Counted from the first letter of the stretch, positions 6,152-12,671 are shown. The stretch: DNA of 12,671 bases from Propionibacteriaceae bacterium (GCA_024636075.1 JAGXHS010000162.1:1-12671), one strand, 5' to 3'. Notes: a model not told the origin generated them from the sequence alone. Numbers and translations: made by a program.

Positions 6152-6628
6152 GTGCCACGCGAGAAGGGTCGCAAGCTTGTTGCGCAGAACCGCAAGGCGC
6201 GGCACGATTACCACATCGGTGATCGCTTCGAAGCTGGCATGGTGCTCACCGGAACCGAAGTGAAATCGTTGCGGGAAGGTCGCGCCTCCCTGGTGGATGC
6301 CTTCGCGACGATCGATGACGGCGAAGTGTGGCTGCGCAACGCGCACATCCCCGAGTACGCCTTCGGCACCTGGACCAACCACGCAACCAAGCGCAACCGA
6401 AAGCTGCTGCTGAACCGGCGCGAGATCACCAAGCTGGAACGCGAACTGGGCAATTCGGGACGCACCATTGTGCCGTTGTCGATCTACTTCTCCGACGGCT
6501 ACGCCAAGGTGGAGATCGCGCTGGCCACCGGCAAGAAGGACTGGGACAAGCGCCAAGCGATCGCTGAGCGTGACATGAAGCGCGACACCGAACGGGAACT
6601 GGCTGCGCGAAACCGTCGCCGCCGATGA
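6152..6628 (+). CDS. smpB: SsrA-binding protein SmpB
   Basis: A 158-residue basic RNA-binding protein that brings tmRNA to stalled ribosomes. Conserved segments are all present: KGRKLVAQNRKARHDY at the N-terminus, GTEVKSLREGRASL, DGEVWLRNAHIPEY, NRKLLLNRREI, VPLSIYFSDGYAKVEIALA, and the basic tail GKKDWDKRQAIAERD...RRRR that reads the empty mRNA channel. An upstream in-frame GTG at 6101 has no ribosome binding site. A strong AGGAGG at 6142-6147 lies four bases before GTG 6152 and one base before ATG 6149, so GTG 6152 is preferred and gives MPREKGRKL as in homologues. A TACAGT at 6097-6102 could be a -10 box of its own. The stop overlaps the next gene's start (ATGA). Its RNA partner, ssrA, is 2.7 kb downstream. 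Confidence 0.96.
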   Translation: MPREKGRKLVAQNRKARHDYHIGDRFEAGMVLTGTEVKSLREGRASLVDAFATIDDGEVWLRNAHIPEYAFGTWTNHATKRNRKLLLNRREITKLERELGNSGRTIVPLSIYFSDGYAKVEIALATGKKDWDKRQAIAERDMKRDTERELAARNRRRR

Positions 6629-8454
6629 CAGCGAAGCGTCGGACGCTACTGGCGCTGCTCAGTGTCCTGTTCGGCGCTCTGCTGTCCTGGGCACCCACCC
6701 TCGCGTGGGCCACGTCCGATTCGGTGGACTCGTGGATGATTTCCTACCGGGTGCAGCCGAGTGGTTACGTCGACGTCACCGAAACCCTCGTCTACCGCTT
6801 CGGTACCAGCTCAGGACGGCACGGCATCGAACGCAGCTTCGTCGTTCGGGAAGCCTGGGACGACAGCACCGATGCCGTCTACTCCATCTCCGCCATCACC
6901 GTTGACAGCCCGTACGCGGCCAGTGAGTTCTCCACCCGCACCACCCGGGAGGGCCGCAACGAGTACTTGACGCTGCGGATCGGCTCTCCGACACGGGTCA
7001 TCAACACTCCCACCGCCACGTACACGCTGACCTACCGAGTCGGCGGCGCCATCCGCACCTTCGACGAATACGACGAGTTCTACTGGGACGCGATCTCCGG
7101 CGAAGCGCCGCCGGTGCACAACATCGAGGTCACCGCCCAGGTGCCTGGGGGAGTGCAGGAGGTGACCTGCTACAGCGGACCGGCTCAGCAGAACCTGCCC
7201 TGCACCGAGGCCATCGTGTCCCGGCAATCGGCGAGCGGCCGGCCCGAAGGCATCTACCGACAGAGCGTCAAGAATTCCGGAGAGATCCTCACCATCGGGG
7301 CACGGTTCACCACCGGGGTGGTGTCGGACAACACCCCGCATCTGGTGAGTCGGGCCGACAGCCAAGAGGTGGAGCTTCGACGCTTCGCGTTGGCCGCCGG
7401 TGCCTTGAACCTGTTGGTGGCGCCACCGTTGGGATGGTGGTACCTGCGACGCAAGGGCCGGGACCTGCGATACGTCGGTCTGCCACCAGGTGTCACGCCT
7501 TTGCCGGGCGAGAACGTCGCCAGCGCGCCGAGCCCCGAGATCGAAGTCCCGGTCGCCTTCGCGCCACCGGAGATCTCCGTCGCGGAAGCGGGGCTGCTGG
7601 CCGACGGGATCCTGGACACCCGGGAGACCACAGCGACGCTGGTGGCGCTGGCGGTCCGGGGTGCGGTCCAGTTGCGCAGCGAGCCCCGCGACGCGAGGGT
7701 CAGGCTGGTTGATCCTGAGCGCGCCTCGGCGCCGCACGAAGCAATTCTGCTGGATCGCTTGTTCGCTGACCGGGCCGGGGAGATCGAGCTGTCCCACGGA
7801 CATACCCTGGAGGACGCGCACATCGCACTCACCCAGTCGGTGCAGCACGAGGTGGGTCGCAACAAATGGTTCACCGACGTGCCCTCCATCGGTCGACGCA
7901 CGGGCTGGAGTGCCGGCGGAATGTTCACCATCTTTGCCCTGACCGCCGTCTTCGGAGCTGGTTCGCGATTCTTGCTCCTGGTACTGGTCTTCCTTCCCGC
8001 GGTCATCACCCTGATGGTGGTGCGCAGCAAACTTCAGCCTGGTCAGCGGACCGGCCTGGGGCGTGCGTTGACCGATCAGGTGGAGGGCTTCCGGCTCTAC
8101 CTGGCCACCGTCGAAGCGGACCAGCTACGGTTCGAAGAGGGCGAGGACATCTTCTCCCGCTATCTGCCGTGGGCGATCATCTTCGGCCTGACCGACCGGT
8201 GGGCTGAGCTTTGCGCGCATCTGGTGCAGCAAGGGCGCCTGAGTGCTCAACCGCCGTACTGGTACTACGGCAACTACGATGCCTGGAACTTCTACGTGCT
8301 CAACAATGCGCTGTCCGACATCACCACCTCTGCGCAACCCGCGCCGCCTTCGGCTGGCTCGTCCGGCTCCGGATTCGGGGGAGGCTCCAGCTTCGGCTCC
8401 GGGGGAGGCTTCTCCGGTGGTGGTGGCGGCGGTGGCGGAGTCGGCTCCTGGTAG
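6625..8454 (+). CDS. DUF2207 family membrane protein
   Basis: A 609-residue exported membrane protein. Residues 1-29 are a signal peptide (RRTLLALLSVLFGALLSWAPTLAWA). Residues 30-250 form a beta-rich extracellular domain typical of DUF2207. A membrane helix follows at about 254-274, then a cytoplasmic-type region and a hydrophobic pair of helices at about 432-470. The C-terminal tail from about residue 572 is Ser/Gly-rich and ends in a run of glycines followed by VGSW, the hallmark ending of this family. Function of DUF2207 is unknown; a cell-envelope role is a guess. The ATG overlaps the smpB stop (ATGA at 6625-6628), so translation is coupled to smpB even though no functional tie is known. 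Two cysteines (CYSGPAQQNLPC) in the outer domain could form a disulfide. Confidence 0.88.
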   Translation: MTAKRRTLLALLSVLFGALLSWAPTLAWATSDSVDSWMISYRVQPSGYVDVTETLVYRFGTSSGRHGIERSFVVREAWDDSTDAVYSISAITVDSPYAASEFSTRTTREGRNEYLTLRIGSPTRVINTPTATYTLTYRVGGAIRTFDEYDEFYWDAISGEAPPVHNIEVTAQVPGGVQEVTCYSGPAQQNLPCTEAIVSRQSASGRPEGIYRQSVKNSGEILTIGARFTTGVVSDNTPHLVSRADSQEVELRRFALAAGALNLLVAPPLGWWYLRRKGRDLRYVGLPPGVTPLPGENVASAPSPEIEVPVAFAPPEISVAEAGLLADGILDTRETTATLVALAVRGAVQLRSEPRDARVRLVDPERASAPHEAILLDRLFADRAGEIELSHGHTLEDAHIALTQSVQHEVGRNKWFTDVPSIGRRTGWSAGGMFTIFALTAVFGAGSRFLLLVLVFLPAVITLMVVRSKLQPGQRTGLGRALTDQVEGFRLYLATVEADQLRFEEGEDIFSRYLPWAIIFGLTDRWAELCAHLVQQGRLSAQPPYWYYGNYDAWNFYVLNNALSDITTSAQPAPPSAGSSGSGFGGGSSFGSGGGFSGGGGGGGGVGSW

Positions 8455-8533
8455 CGGGATAGACAGTCGTCTGAGGGTCGAATCGGGGGATCACCGGATG
8501 GAGATTGAGCTCACAACGACGCACAATGGATAC

Positions 8534-9193
8534 ATGACTTCCAGTGTTCCCCAACGTCACAATGATTCCGGCGCTTTCCGGGCAGAGGCTGCCAAGCTGG
8601 GTTTGCCGGTCACCACCGAGCAGCGCGAACGAACCGCGTCGTTCCTGCAAAACGCCTATGCCGACGGTCGGCTCACCGAAGTGGAGTTCGACGAACGCAT
8701 CGGAATGGCGCTGCAGGCGCAGACGCGCCGGGAGCTGAACACGTCCTTCGCCGGATTGGCGCTCGTTCCGGCGAGCGGGATGCGACTGACCTCACGCAGC
8801 CTGAGTGCTGATGCGGTGGCACCCAGCGCGAAGGCAATGGGCGGCCTGTCGCACCTGTCAGCCCTTGGCACCTGGGTGGTGGGCCCTGCGGTTATCTATG
8901 CGACTGCCCAGAAAGGCAGCTACACCAAGCGGGAGGCAGCGAAAGCCTTCAATTTCCAGGCGCTGATGGCACTGATGGTCCTCGTCGGGGGCTTGGTGCT
9001 GCCCAACTTCCTGGCGGAGATCGTGATGCCCGTGCTGGCGCTGTCGTGGCTGATCTTCACGATCGTCGGTGTGGTCAAGGCCTTCCAGGGCAAGGACTGG
9101 ACGAACCCGATCGCCGTGGTGATCCCGCTGAAGGTCCTCAATCAGGGCCGCCGTCAGAGCGACGGACGCCAGGAGCGTTCCTTGATCGGCTGA
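8534..9193 (+). CDS. DUF1707 and DUF4870 (Tic20-like) domain membrane protein
   Basis: A 219-residue protein with an N-terminal DUF1707 domain at about 25-78 (TEQRERTASFLQNAYADGRLTEVEFDERIGMALQAQTRREL), a short linker, and a C-terminal DUF4870-type membrane domain at about 102-200 (LSHLSALGTWVVGPAVIY, AAKAFNFQALMALMVLVGGLVLP, VLALSWLIFTIVGVVKAFQGKDW). DUF1707 is largely actinobacterial and often precedes membrane modules; no activity is established for either domain. Start is uncertain. ATG 8534 is preceded at ideal distance by a -10-like CACAAT (8522-8527) and could be leaderless. ATG 8498 would add 12 residues and has a weak GGGGGA upstream. The still longer frame from 8243 overlaps the DUF2207 tail and is rejected. 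Confidence 0.85.
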   Translation: MTSSVPQRHNDSGAFRAEAAKLGLPVTTEQRERTASFLQNAYADGRLTEVEFDERIGMALQAQTRRELNTSFAGLALVPASGMRLTSRSLSADAVAPSAKAMGGLSHLSALGTWVVGPAVIYATAQKGSYTKREAAKAFNFQALMALMVLVGGLVLPNFLAEIVMPVLALSWLIFTIVGVVKAFQGKDWTNPIAVVIPLKVLNQGRRQSDGRQERSLIG

Positions 9194-9227
9194 TCAGCAC
9201 CGATCCCGGCGACCAGGGAGAAGGATG

Positions 9228-9257
9228 TTGGTGGAACATACTGCCGCCGGGTAGTGT
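9228..9257 (+). promoter_or_regulatory. Candidate ssrA promoter
   Basis: TTGGTG at 9228-9233 and TAGTGT at 9252-9257, 18 bp apart, are the best -35/-10 pair I can find upstream of tmRNA. Transcription would start near 9264, leaving an 86-base leader to be removed by RNase P. The match is modest; the rest of 9194-9349 shows no gene. Confidence 0.3.
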
Positions 9258-9349
9258 TGTAAGAACGGTTAACGTTGCTGACGAACAACGATGCGGCGCC
9301 AACCGGGTAGCAGCTGGGTCAATGACTCCTTCTGCTGGACAACTACACA

Positions 9350-9715
9350 GGGGGTGACTGGTTTCGACTTGGGACGGTAGTTCCAGGAGAAGCGGGCCGA
9401 GGATCCAGACTCAACTCGTAAACGATCGTCTGGAAACCAATAAGTGCCGATACAAACCGCACTGACTTCGCTCTCGCTGCCTGAGCAGTGACCGAAGGGT
9501 CAGACCGGATGTGCCTTCCGTCCGGATCCTGGCCTCATTTAGAAGGCTTGCTTATCATCTCGCGTTCGGCGGGATGATCGGGACTTAAACCGGACTGAGC
9601 CTGGCTGCAATGCGCTGACGCAAGTGCAGGGGCTGAGAAAACCGACACGTCAGCTGCGCCCGGAGAATGTCTGTTTCGCCTTTCAAGGACGCGGGTTCGA
9701 TTCCCGCCACCTCCA
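9350..9715 (+). ncRNA. ssrA: Transfer-messenger RNA (tmRNA, SsrA)
   Basis: A one-piece tmRNA. The 5' end GGGGGTGACTGGTTTCGACTT is the conserved start of tmRNA. The acceptor stem is GGGGGTG (9350-9356) with CACCTCC (9708-9714), with the G-U pair at the third position that is the alanyl-tRNA synthetase identity element. The T-arm GCGGG-TTCGATT-CCCGC is at 9691-9707 and the discriminator is A9715. The genome continues CCCC rather than CCA, so the tail is added after transcription. The tag reading frame runs from the resume codon GCC 9446 to TGA 9482-9484 and encodes ADTNRTDFALAA, ending in the ALAA proteolysis signal. It works with SmpB (encoded upstream) to free stalled ribosomes and mark incomplete proteins. 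Confidence 0.97.
9446..9484 (+). other. tmRNA tag-peptide reading frame
   Basis: Twelve codons from GCC to GCC, then TGA, encoding ADTNRTDFALAA, which is added after the alanine carried by tmRNA itself. The TDFALAA ending resembles tags of other actinobacteria and supports the tmRNA call. Confidence 0.93.
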
Positions 9716-9792
9716 CCCCTGCAATGGTTGCATCTCAAGAGCCGTCCCGCGTGGGCGGCTCTTGCTGTGCCCGGCGGTCTCGACCGGTCCAC
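9712..9792 (+). repeat. 81-bp imperfect direct repeat, left copy (ssrA 3' end and terminator)
   Basis: Aligns without gaps to 11877-11957 (offset 2165) with 74 of 81 bases identical by eye. It starts at the last four bases of the tmRNA gene (TCCA), covers the terminator hairpin and ends at GACCGGTCCAC. Together with the right copy it brackets the regulator-hydrolase cassette, as attachment-site duplications do. Confidence 0.85.
9737..9763 (+). terminator. ssrA terminator hairpin
   Basis: AAGAGCCG and CCC (with one bulged T) pair with GGG and CGGCTCTT around a GCGT loop: an 11-bp stem starting 22 bases after the tmRNA 3' end. The following sequence is GCTGTGCC, without a U-tract. A second copy lies at 11902-11928, weakened by one C-to-T change that turns a C-G pair into a T-G wobble. 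Confidence 0.7.
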
Positions 9793-10019
9793 CTCTACCC
9801 CTGTCCCTGCGAAAACGCTGATCACATAGCCAGAAAGGTAGCTATCCGTTGACTCGGAGGGCGACCTTCCTGTGTTTGGGCGACCATCCGCGAGCGCGGA
9901 TCGCGGAAGCAGTGCGCACGCCTGGGCGGAATCTCGAGGCTGCAGTCTTCGAGCACATCGAATTACCGCCGGCAGCTGCGCCCCCACGTCGCCCCTGGGC
10001 TTGGGCCGCGCCGCCGGTT
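9793..10019. other. Non-coding stretch at left end of the cassette
   Basis: No supported gene. The overlapping frames here, including a minus-strand one with GGGGGNRTRV, are complements of the tmRNA and its terminator or low-complexity readings. A small inverted repeat, ATAGC (9826-9830) and GCTAT (9841-9845), is visible. No integrase or excisionase remnant was recognised. Confidence 0.45.
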
Positions 10020-10580
10020 TCAGTCGGGCTCGTCGCTGGCCTCGGAGTCGGTCGGTGCGTCGGGCACGAGAACCGTGCTGAGCAGCGTCCGCCTGCGTCC
10101 GGGGGTCGCCTCATTCGCGAGGTAGGGCGCCAGCGCCCGGTTGAGGTCCGCCTCCATCCGGGCAGCCTCCTCGTCGGTGAGCCACATCGCCGTCTGGCGG
10201 TAACCCATCGGGTCGGAGCCGGGCGAGGCGTCGGGCCGCTCGATGTAGCGGTCGAAGGAGCCGATCAGCGCGCCGACGAAGGACAGGAAGCCTCGCCGAT
10301 GCTCGTCGGGCGTCATGTCGGCGACGTCCGCCGCGGCCAAGGTCCCAGCGCCGGCGACCAGCCGCAAGGTCCGCTCGACCCCGCCACGGACGCGCCGCTC
10401 GGTCACCACCTCGAGCAGGCCGGCGTCGAGTAGCACGCCGATCTGTCGGTACAGCGTGGCTTGAGGCACGTCGGGCAGCCGTGCGGCCAGATCTGCCGCG
10501 GTGACGTCCGACCCGGAGGCCTCGAGTACGACGCGCAGCCGAACGGGGTGCAGGAGGAGGTCGGCTCGGGTCGAGGGCAC
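10020..10580 (-). CDS. Winged-helix (ArsR-like) transcriptional regulator
   Basis: A 186-residue protein. Residues about 1-75 form a winged helix-turn-helix (LLLHPVRLRVVLEASGSDVTAADLAARLPDVPQATLYRQIGVLLDAGLLEVV...GGVERTLRL), in which the recognition helix would be in QATLYRQIGVLLDAG. The C-terminal part (TPDEHRRGFLSFVGALIGSFDRYIE...GYRQTAMWLTDEEAARMEADL) is the effector or dimer region seen in actinobacterial HTH_20-type regulators; its ligand is unknown. GTG 10580 lies exactly 7 bases from a -10 TAGTCT, so the mRNA may be leaderless. It is divergent from the alpha/beta hydrolase, separated by 68 bp that contain a palindrome; it most likely controls that gene and itself. Leucine codons favour CTC more than in the core genes, which may signal transfer. 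Confidence 0.85.
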   Translation of the reverse strand: MPSTRADLLLHPVRLRVVLEASGSDVTAADLAARLPDVPQATLYRQIGVLLDAGLLEVVTERRVRGGVERTLRLVAGAGTLAAADVADMTPDEHRRGFLSFVGALIGSFDRYIERPDASPGSDPMGYRQTAMWLTDEEAARMEADLNRALAPYLANEATPGRRRTLLSTVLVPDAPTDSEASDEPD

Positions 10581-10586
10581 GCAACC

Positions 10587-10592
10587 AGACTA
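10587..10592 (-). promoter_or_regulatory. Regulator -10 box (leaderless-type)
   Basis: On the minus strand, TAGTCT fits TANNNT and places +1 at 10580, the first base of the GTG start. A -35-like TTACCA (plus-strand 10611-10616) is 18 bp upstream. There is no Shine-Dalgarno before the GTG. Confidence 0.45.
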
Positions 10593-10616
10593 GCGCAGTA
10601 TTCCCAAATATGGTAA

Positions 10617-10636
10617 TGTTCTCATTCCCGAGAACA
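10617..10636. promoter_or_regulatory. Palindromic operator candidate in the divergent promoter region
   Basis: TGTTCTC (10617-10623), six-base spacer, GAGAACA (10630-10636): perfect 7-bp arms. It lies just after a TATGGT -10-like box (10609-10614) and directly before the AAGGAG ribosome binding site of the hydrolase. A bound dimer would block hydrolase expression and possibly contact the regulator's own -35 area. The regulator encoded next door is the obvious candidate ligand; this is inference. Confidence 0.6.
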
Positions 10637-10648
10637 AAAGGAGCTGAC

Positions 10649-11620
10649 ATGTCCAGTGTGGACCTCACCATCGAAGCCCAGGGAGCGGCCCTCGCGGGGA
10701 CCTTCTCGACGCCGTCGACCCCGGGGCCGCACCCGGCCGCATTGATCCTCGCCGGCTCAGGCAAGATCGACCGCGACGGCGACGCGAAGCGCATGCCGCT
10801 GCACGTCAGCCACGACCTCGCGGCGTTGCTCAACGCACACGGCTGGGCGAGCCTGCGCTTCGACAAGCGCGGCGTCGGCGCCTCGACCGGCGATTACCTG
10901 CGCACGGGCTTCCACGACGAGCTGGCCGACGCCGATGCTGCGCTGGCGTGGCTCCTCGCGCGCGAGGACGTCGGACCCGTGATCGTCGTCGGGCACAGCG
11001 TCGGCGCCTCGTTCGCTGCCGAGCTCGCGGCGCAGTACGGCCCAGAGCTCGCCGGTGCGGCCATGCTCGCGCTCACCGCGCAGACCGGTGCCGACACGTT
11101 GACCTGGCAGACTGCGCAGATCGCCGGCTCGCTGCCCCGCGCGGTCCGGGTCCTGCTGCGGGTGCTGCACATCGACGTCATTGCTCAACAGCGCAAGGCG
11201 ATGGCCAAGCTGGCGGCCTCGACCGGCGACGTGATGAGGATGCAGGGTGTGCGGACCAACGCCCGCTGGATGCGCGAGCTCATCGCCTACGACCCGCGGC
11301 CGACGCTACGTCGGGTCGAGATCCCCGTGCTCGCGATGACCGGCGCGAAGGACGTCCAGGTCAACCCGGACGACCTCGCCGTGGTCGCTGAGCTCGTTCC
11401 GAGCGCGCAGACCGAGATCGTGCCCGATGTCGACCACCTCCTGCGATACGAGGCCCGCGAGAGGTCCGACGTCCGGCGCTACAAGTACCAGGCTCGCGAG
11501 CCGCTCGACCCACGGGTGGCCGATGGGCTGGTGGCATGGCTCGCACAGCTGCCGGTTCGCGGCGCCACCGGGGTGTCGGAGACTGACGGTCAGGACACGC
11601 AGAACGCCCCGCGGGCCTGA
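10649..11620 (+). CDS. Alpha/beta hydrolase (serine hydrolase)
   Basis: A 323-residue cytoplasmic enzyme with the alpha/beta hydrolase fold. The nucleophile elbow GHSVG is at 115-119 (Ser117), and the likely acid Asp235 (MTGAKDVQVNPDD) and His263 (PDVDHLLR) complete the triad. The LILAGSGKIDRDGD segment near residue 36 would supply the oxyanion hole, and LRFDKRGVGASTGD at 69-82 is typical of esterase or acyl-transfer members. A helical cap lies around 150-215. The substrate cannot be told from the sequence. Start ATG 10649 has AAGGAG five bases upstream; the frame opens earlier at 10610, but that crosses the palindrome and promoter. The divergent regulator gene and palindrome suggest it is induced by a small molecule. 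It uses CTC leucine codons much more than ftsX or prfB. Confidence 0.88.
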   Translation: MSSVDLTIEAQGAALAGTFSTPSTPGPHPAALILAGSGKIDRDGDAKRMPLHVSHDLAALLNAHGWASLRFDKRGVGASTGDYLRTGFHDELADADAALAWLLAREDVGPVIVVGHSVGASFAAELAAQYGPELAGAAMLALTAQTGADTLTWQTAQIAGSLPRAVRVLLRVLHIDVIAQQRKAMAKLAASTGDVMRMQGVRTNARWMRELIAYDPRPTLRRVEIPVLAMTGAKDVQVNPDDLAVVAELVPSAQTEIVPDVDHLLRYEARERSDVRRYKYQAREPLDPRVADGLVAWLAQLPVRGATGVSETDGQDTQNAPRA

Positions 11621-11632
11621 GCGCCTGACCTC

Positions 11633-11842
11633 GTGAACAGCGGCGCGGCCCGTCGGACGGCCGCGACCGCCAGCGGCCTCCGGGTGGTACTCCTTCTTGG
11701 AGTCGGGCCCGCGTTCCACAAGAGGCTCACAGCACTGGGCGCCGGGCTCGGCACCCTCAAGCTGCACGGCGAGGAAGGCGAGGAAGAGGTGGCAGGAGCC
11801 ACCCGCGGCGAGCCCCTCACCGTGACCGGTCCCGCCGAATGA
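11633..11842 (+). pseudogene. Possible gene remnant, C-terminal fragment of unknown protein
   Basis: The frame ending with TGA at 11840-11842 reads FHKRLTALGAGLGTLKLHGEEGEEEVAGATRGEPLTVTGPAE over its last 42 codons, with strongly GC-rich third positions and a believable amino acid mix. The part before about 11710 (AARRTAATASGLRVVLLL) looks like random high-GC reading, and the GTG at 11633 has no ribosome binding site. It may be the tail of a gene cut during insertion or decay. I recognise no family. The opposite strand also has open frames here, so this call is weak. Confidence 0.25.
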
Positions 11843-11876
11843 CATGTCCCCCAGGGGTGGGCGGACCCCCGCTGCT

Positions 11877-11957
11877 TCCATCCCTGCAATGGTTGTATCT
11901 CAAGAGTCGTCCCGCGTGGGCGGCTCTTGTTGTGCCCGGCGAAGTCGACCGGTCCAC
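11877..11957 (+). repeat. 81-bp imperfect direct repeat, right copy (decayed ssrA end and terminator)
   Basis: Ungapped match to 9712-9792, with seven differences. The 25 bases before it (11856-11880, overlapping the first four of the repeat) still agree at 15 of 25 positions with the T-arm/acceptor end of tmRNA (9691-9715), several changes being transitions, as expected of a displaced and decaying tmRNA 3' fragment. The stretch 11843-12017 otherwise holds no gene. Confidence 0.8.
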
Positions 11958-12005
11958 GCTCGCGACTCGCCTCCCGAGACCCCAGCCGGTGTGCTGCCTG
12001 CATGA

Positions 12006-12011
12006 AAGACT
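12006..12011 (+). promoter_or_regulatory. Candidate -10 box of the yqgE-like gene
   Basis: AAGACT differs by one base from the TAGACT boxes before prfB and ftsE. It places +1 at 12018, the first base of the GTG start, which has no good ribosome binding site. A leaderless mRNA is plausible. Confidence 0.3.
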
Positions 12012-12017
12012 GGGACA

Positions 12018-12584
12018 GTGATCTTTGCGCATCCTCCCGCAGCTGGTGACCTGTTGGTCGCCGCCGTCGGGACGCAGGATCCCCATTTCAATGAATCGGT
12101 GGTGTTGCTGCTCGATTCGGACGAGGGTGGGGCCCTCGGTGTCGTGATCAACCGGCTGGCCGAGACCGACCTGGACGATGTACTGCCGTCCTGGCAGGAG
12201 TTCGTCTCGCCACCAGCTCGGCTCTTCGCCGGGGGGCCGGTGTCGCCGAATGGAGCTGTGTGCGTGGCGCGCGTGCTGAATAGTAACGAGGAGCCGCCCG
12301 GCTGGCGTCCGGTGCGCGACGACATGGGTCTGTTGCATCTGGACACGCCCACCGAGATCGTCAGCGGTGCTTACAGCGACTTGCGGATATTCGCTGGCTA
12401 CGCCGGGGGGGAGTCCGGACAGCTGGAGGGAGAGATTCTGCGAGGGGGCTGGCATCGGATGTCGGCGCGCCCGGAGGACGTTTTCTGCGCCGACCCCGGC
12501 ACTCTGTGGCGACGCTGTCTTCGACGGATCGGCGGCGACACAGCGCTGTTCTCGACCTGGACCGACAAGGTCGATCTCAACTGA
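12018..12584 (+). CDS. YqgE/AlgH family protein (DUF179)
   Basis: A 188-residue protein of the YqgE/AlgH family, near the usual length. Conserved family elements are visible: GDLLVAAVGTQDPHFNESVVLLLDSDEGGALGVVINR at the N-terminus, LFAGGPVSPNG, the SDLRIFAGYAGGESGQLEGEILRGGWH core, and a terminal segment with DVFCADPGTLWRRCLRRIGGD. Members are soluble, and the biochemical role is not established despite the historical link of AlgH to alginate regulation. The start is GTG 12018; no better upstream start exists because the preceding 60 bases belong to the right repeat and spacer. It lies next to the right copy of the ssrA-end repeat, so in an ancestor without the cassette it may have been directly downstream of ssrA. 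Confidence 0.93.
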   Translation: MIFAHPPAAGDLLVAAVGTQDPHFNESVVLLLDSDEGGALGVVINRLAETDLDDVLPSWQEFVSPPARLFAGGPVSPNGAVCVARVLNSNEEPPGWRPVRDDMGLLHLDTPTEIVSGAYSDLRIFAGYAGGESGQLEGEILRGGWHRMSARPEDVFCADPGTLWRRCLRRIGGDTALFSTWTDKVDLN

Positions 12585-12671
12585 TTGCACCGGCGACAAC
12601 GCTGCCGGCCCTGAAGGATCTCTGACACAAAGGTTTGGCGCGGGCCGCAGCCACAACGATGAAGCTTTACC
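12585..12671. other. Non-coding right edge
   Basis: No gene is seen before the window ends. A short inverted repeat, CCGGC (12588-12592) and GCCGG (12602-12606), may belong to a weak terminator for the YqgE-like gene. Confidence 0.3.

Noticed and set aside
8243..8533. Long N-terminal extension of the DUF1707 protein
   Set aside because: It lies over the Gly-rich tail of the DUF2207 gene, is arginine/proline-rich shadow sequence, and lacks a ribosome binding site.
9535..9987. Minus-strand frame containing GGGGGNRTRVLERR
   Set aside because: It is the complement of the tmRNA 3' half and terminator; NRTRV-type peptides are a known artefact of RNA-gene antisense.
10111..10866. Minus-strand 251-residue frame across the regulator and hydrolase starts
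   Set aside because: It is out of frame with both recognisable proteins and crosses the promoter region; its RRT/ARR-rich composition is typical of high-GC shadows.
11306..12003. Overlapping minus-strand frames covering the cassette right end
   Set aside because: No recognisable family; they run through the hydrolase coding region and the right repeat.
1..12671. CRISPR array, toxin/defence gene cluster or biosynthetic cluster
   Set aside because: No regularly spaced short repeats and no defence or biosynthetic enzymes beyond the single TA pair and hydrolase were found.

Overview
The window looks like a piece of a high-GC Actinomycetota chromosome. Evidence: strongly GC-biased third codon positions, frequent GTG starts, TANNNT-type -10 boxes placed so that several mRNAs would begin at or near the start codon, an RF2 gene without the programmed UGA frameshift, an actinobacterial-style tmRNA tag (ADTNRTDFALAA) and a DUF1707/DUF4870 protein. 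The gene set and tag would suit Propionibacteriales or relatives, but that placement is only an inference.

Layout. (1) 1-995 is an accessory edge. It holds the first 17 codons of an IS1634-like transposase running off the left side, a Phd/RelB-RelE toxin-antitoxin pair with palindromes in its promoter, and a non-coding gap. (2) 996-1629, minus strand: tRNA-Val(TAC) and a YqeY-family protein. (3) 1748-9193, plus strand, is a conserved core: prfB, then the division genes ftsE and ftsX, a secreted coiled-coil M23 peptidase, smpB, a DUF2207 membrane protein and a DUF1707-DUF4870 membrane protein. (4) 9350-9715 is ssrA (tmRNA) with its terminator hairpin. (5) About 9793-11876 is a roughly 2.1-kb cassette: a winged-helix regulator divergent from an alpha/beta hydrolase, plus a possible gene remnant. 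It is bracketed by an 81-bp imperfect direct repeat (74/81 identical, no gaps) that starts in the last bases of ssrA and includes the ssrA terminator. (6) 12018-12584 is a YqgE/AlgH family gene.

How the genes fit together. FtsE (ATPase) and FtsX (membrane partner with an extracellular loop) most likely gate the peptidoglycan hydrolase encoded 40 bp downstream, which keeps its zinc ligands. prfB, smpB and ssrA are all translation-termination or ribosome-rescue genes: RF2 ends normal translation, while SmpB and tmRNA rescue stalled ribosomes. smpB and ssrA lie in the same direction, separated by two membrane-protein genes.

The most noteworthy signal is the duplicated ssrA 3' end/terminator around the regulator-hydrolase cassette. 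It looks like an old or degenerate integration at the tmRNA gene, although no integrase is present. I do not see an obvious new defence or biosynthetic system; the remaining items of interest are regulatory (palindromes, a UUCG hairpin, leaderless-type promoters).
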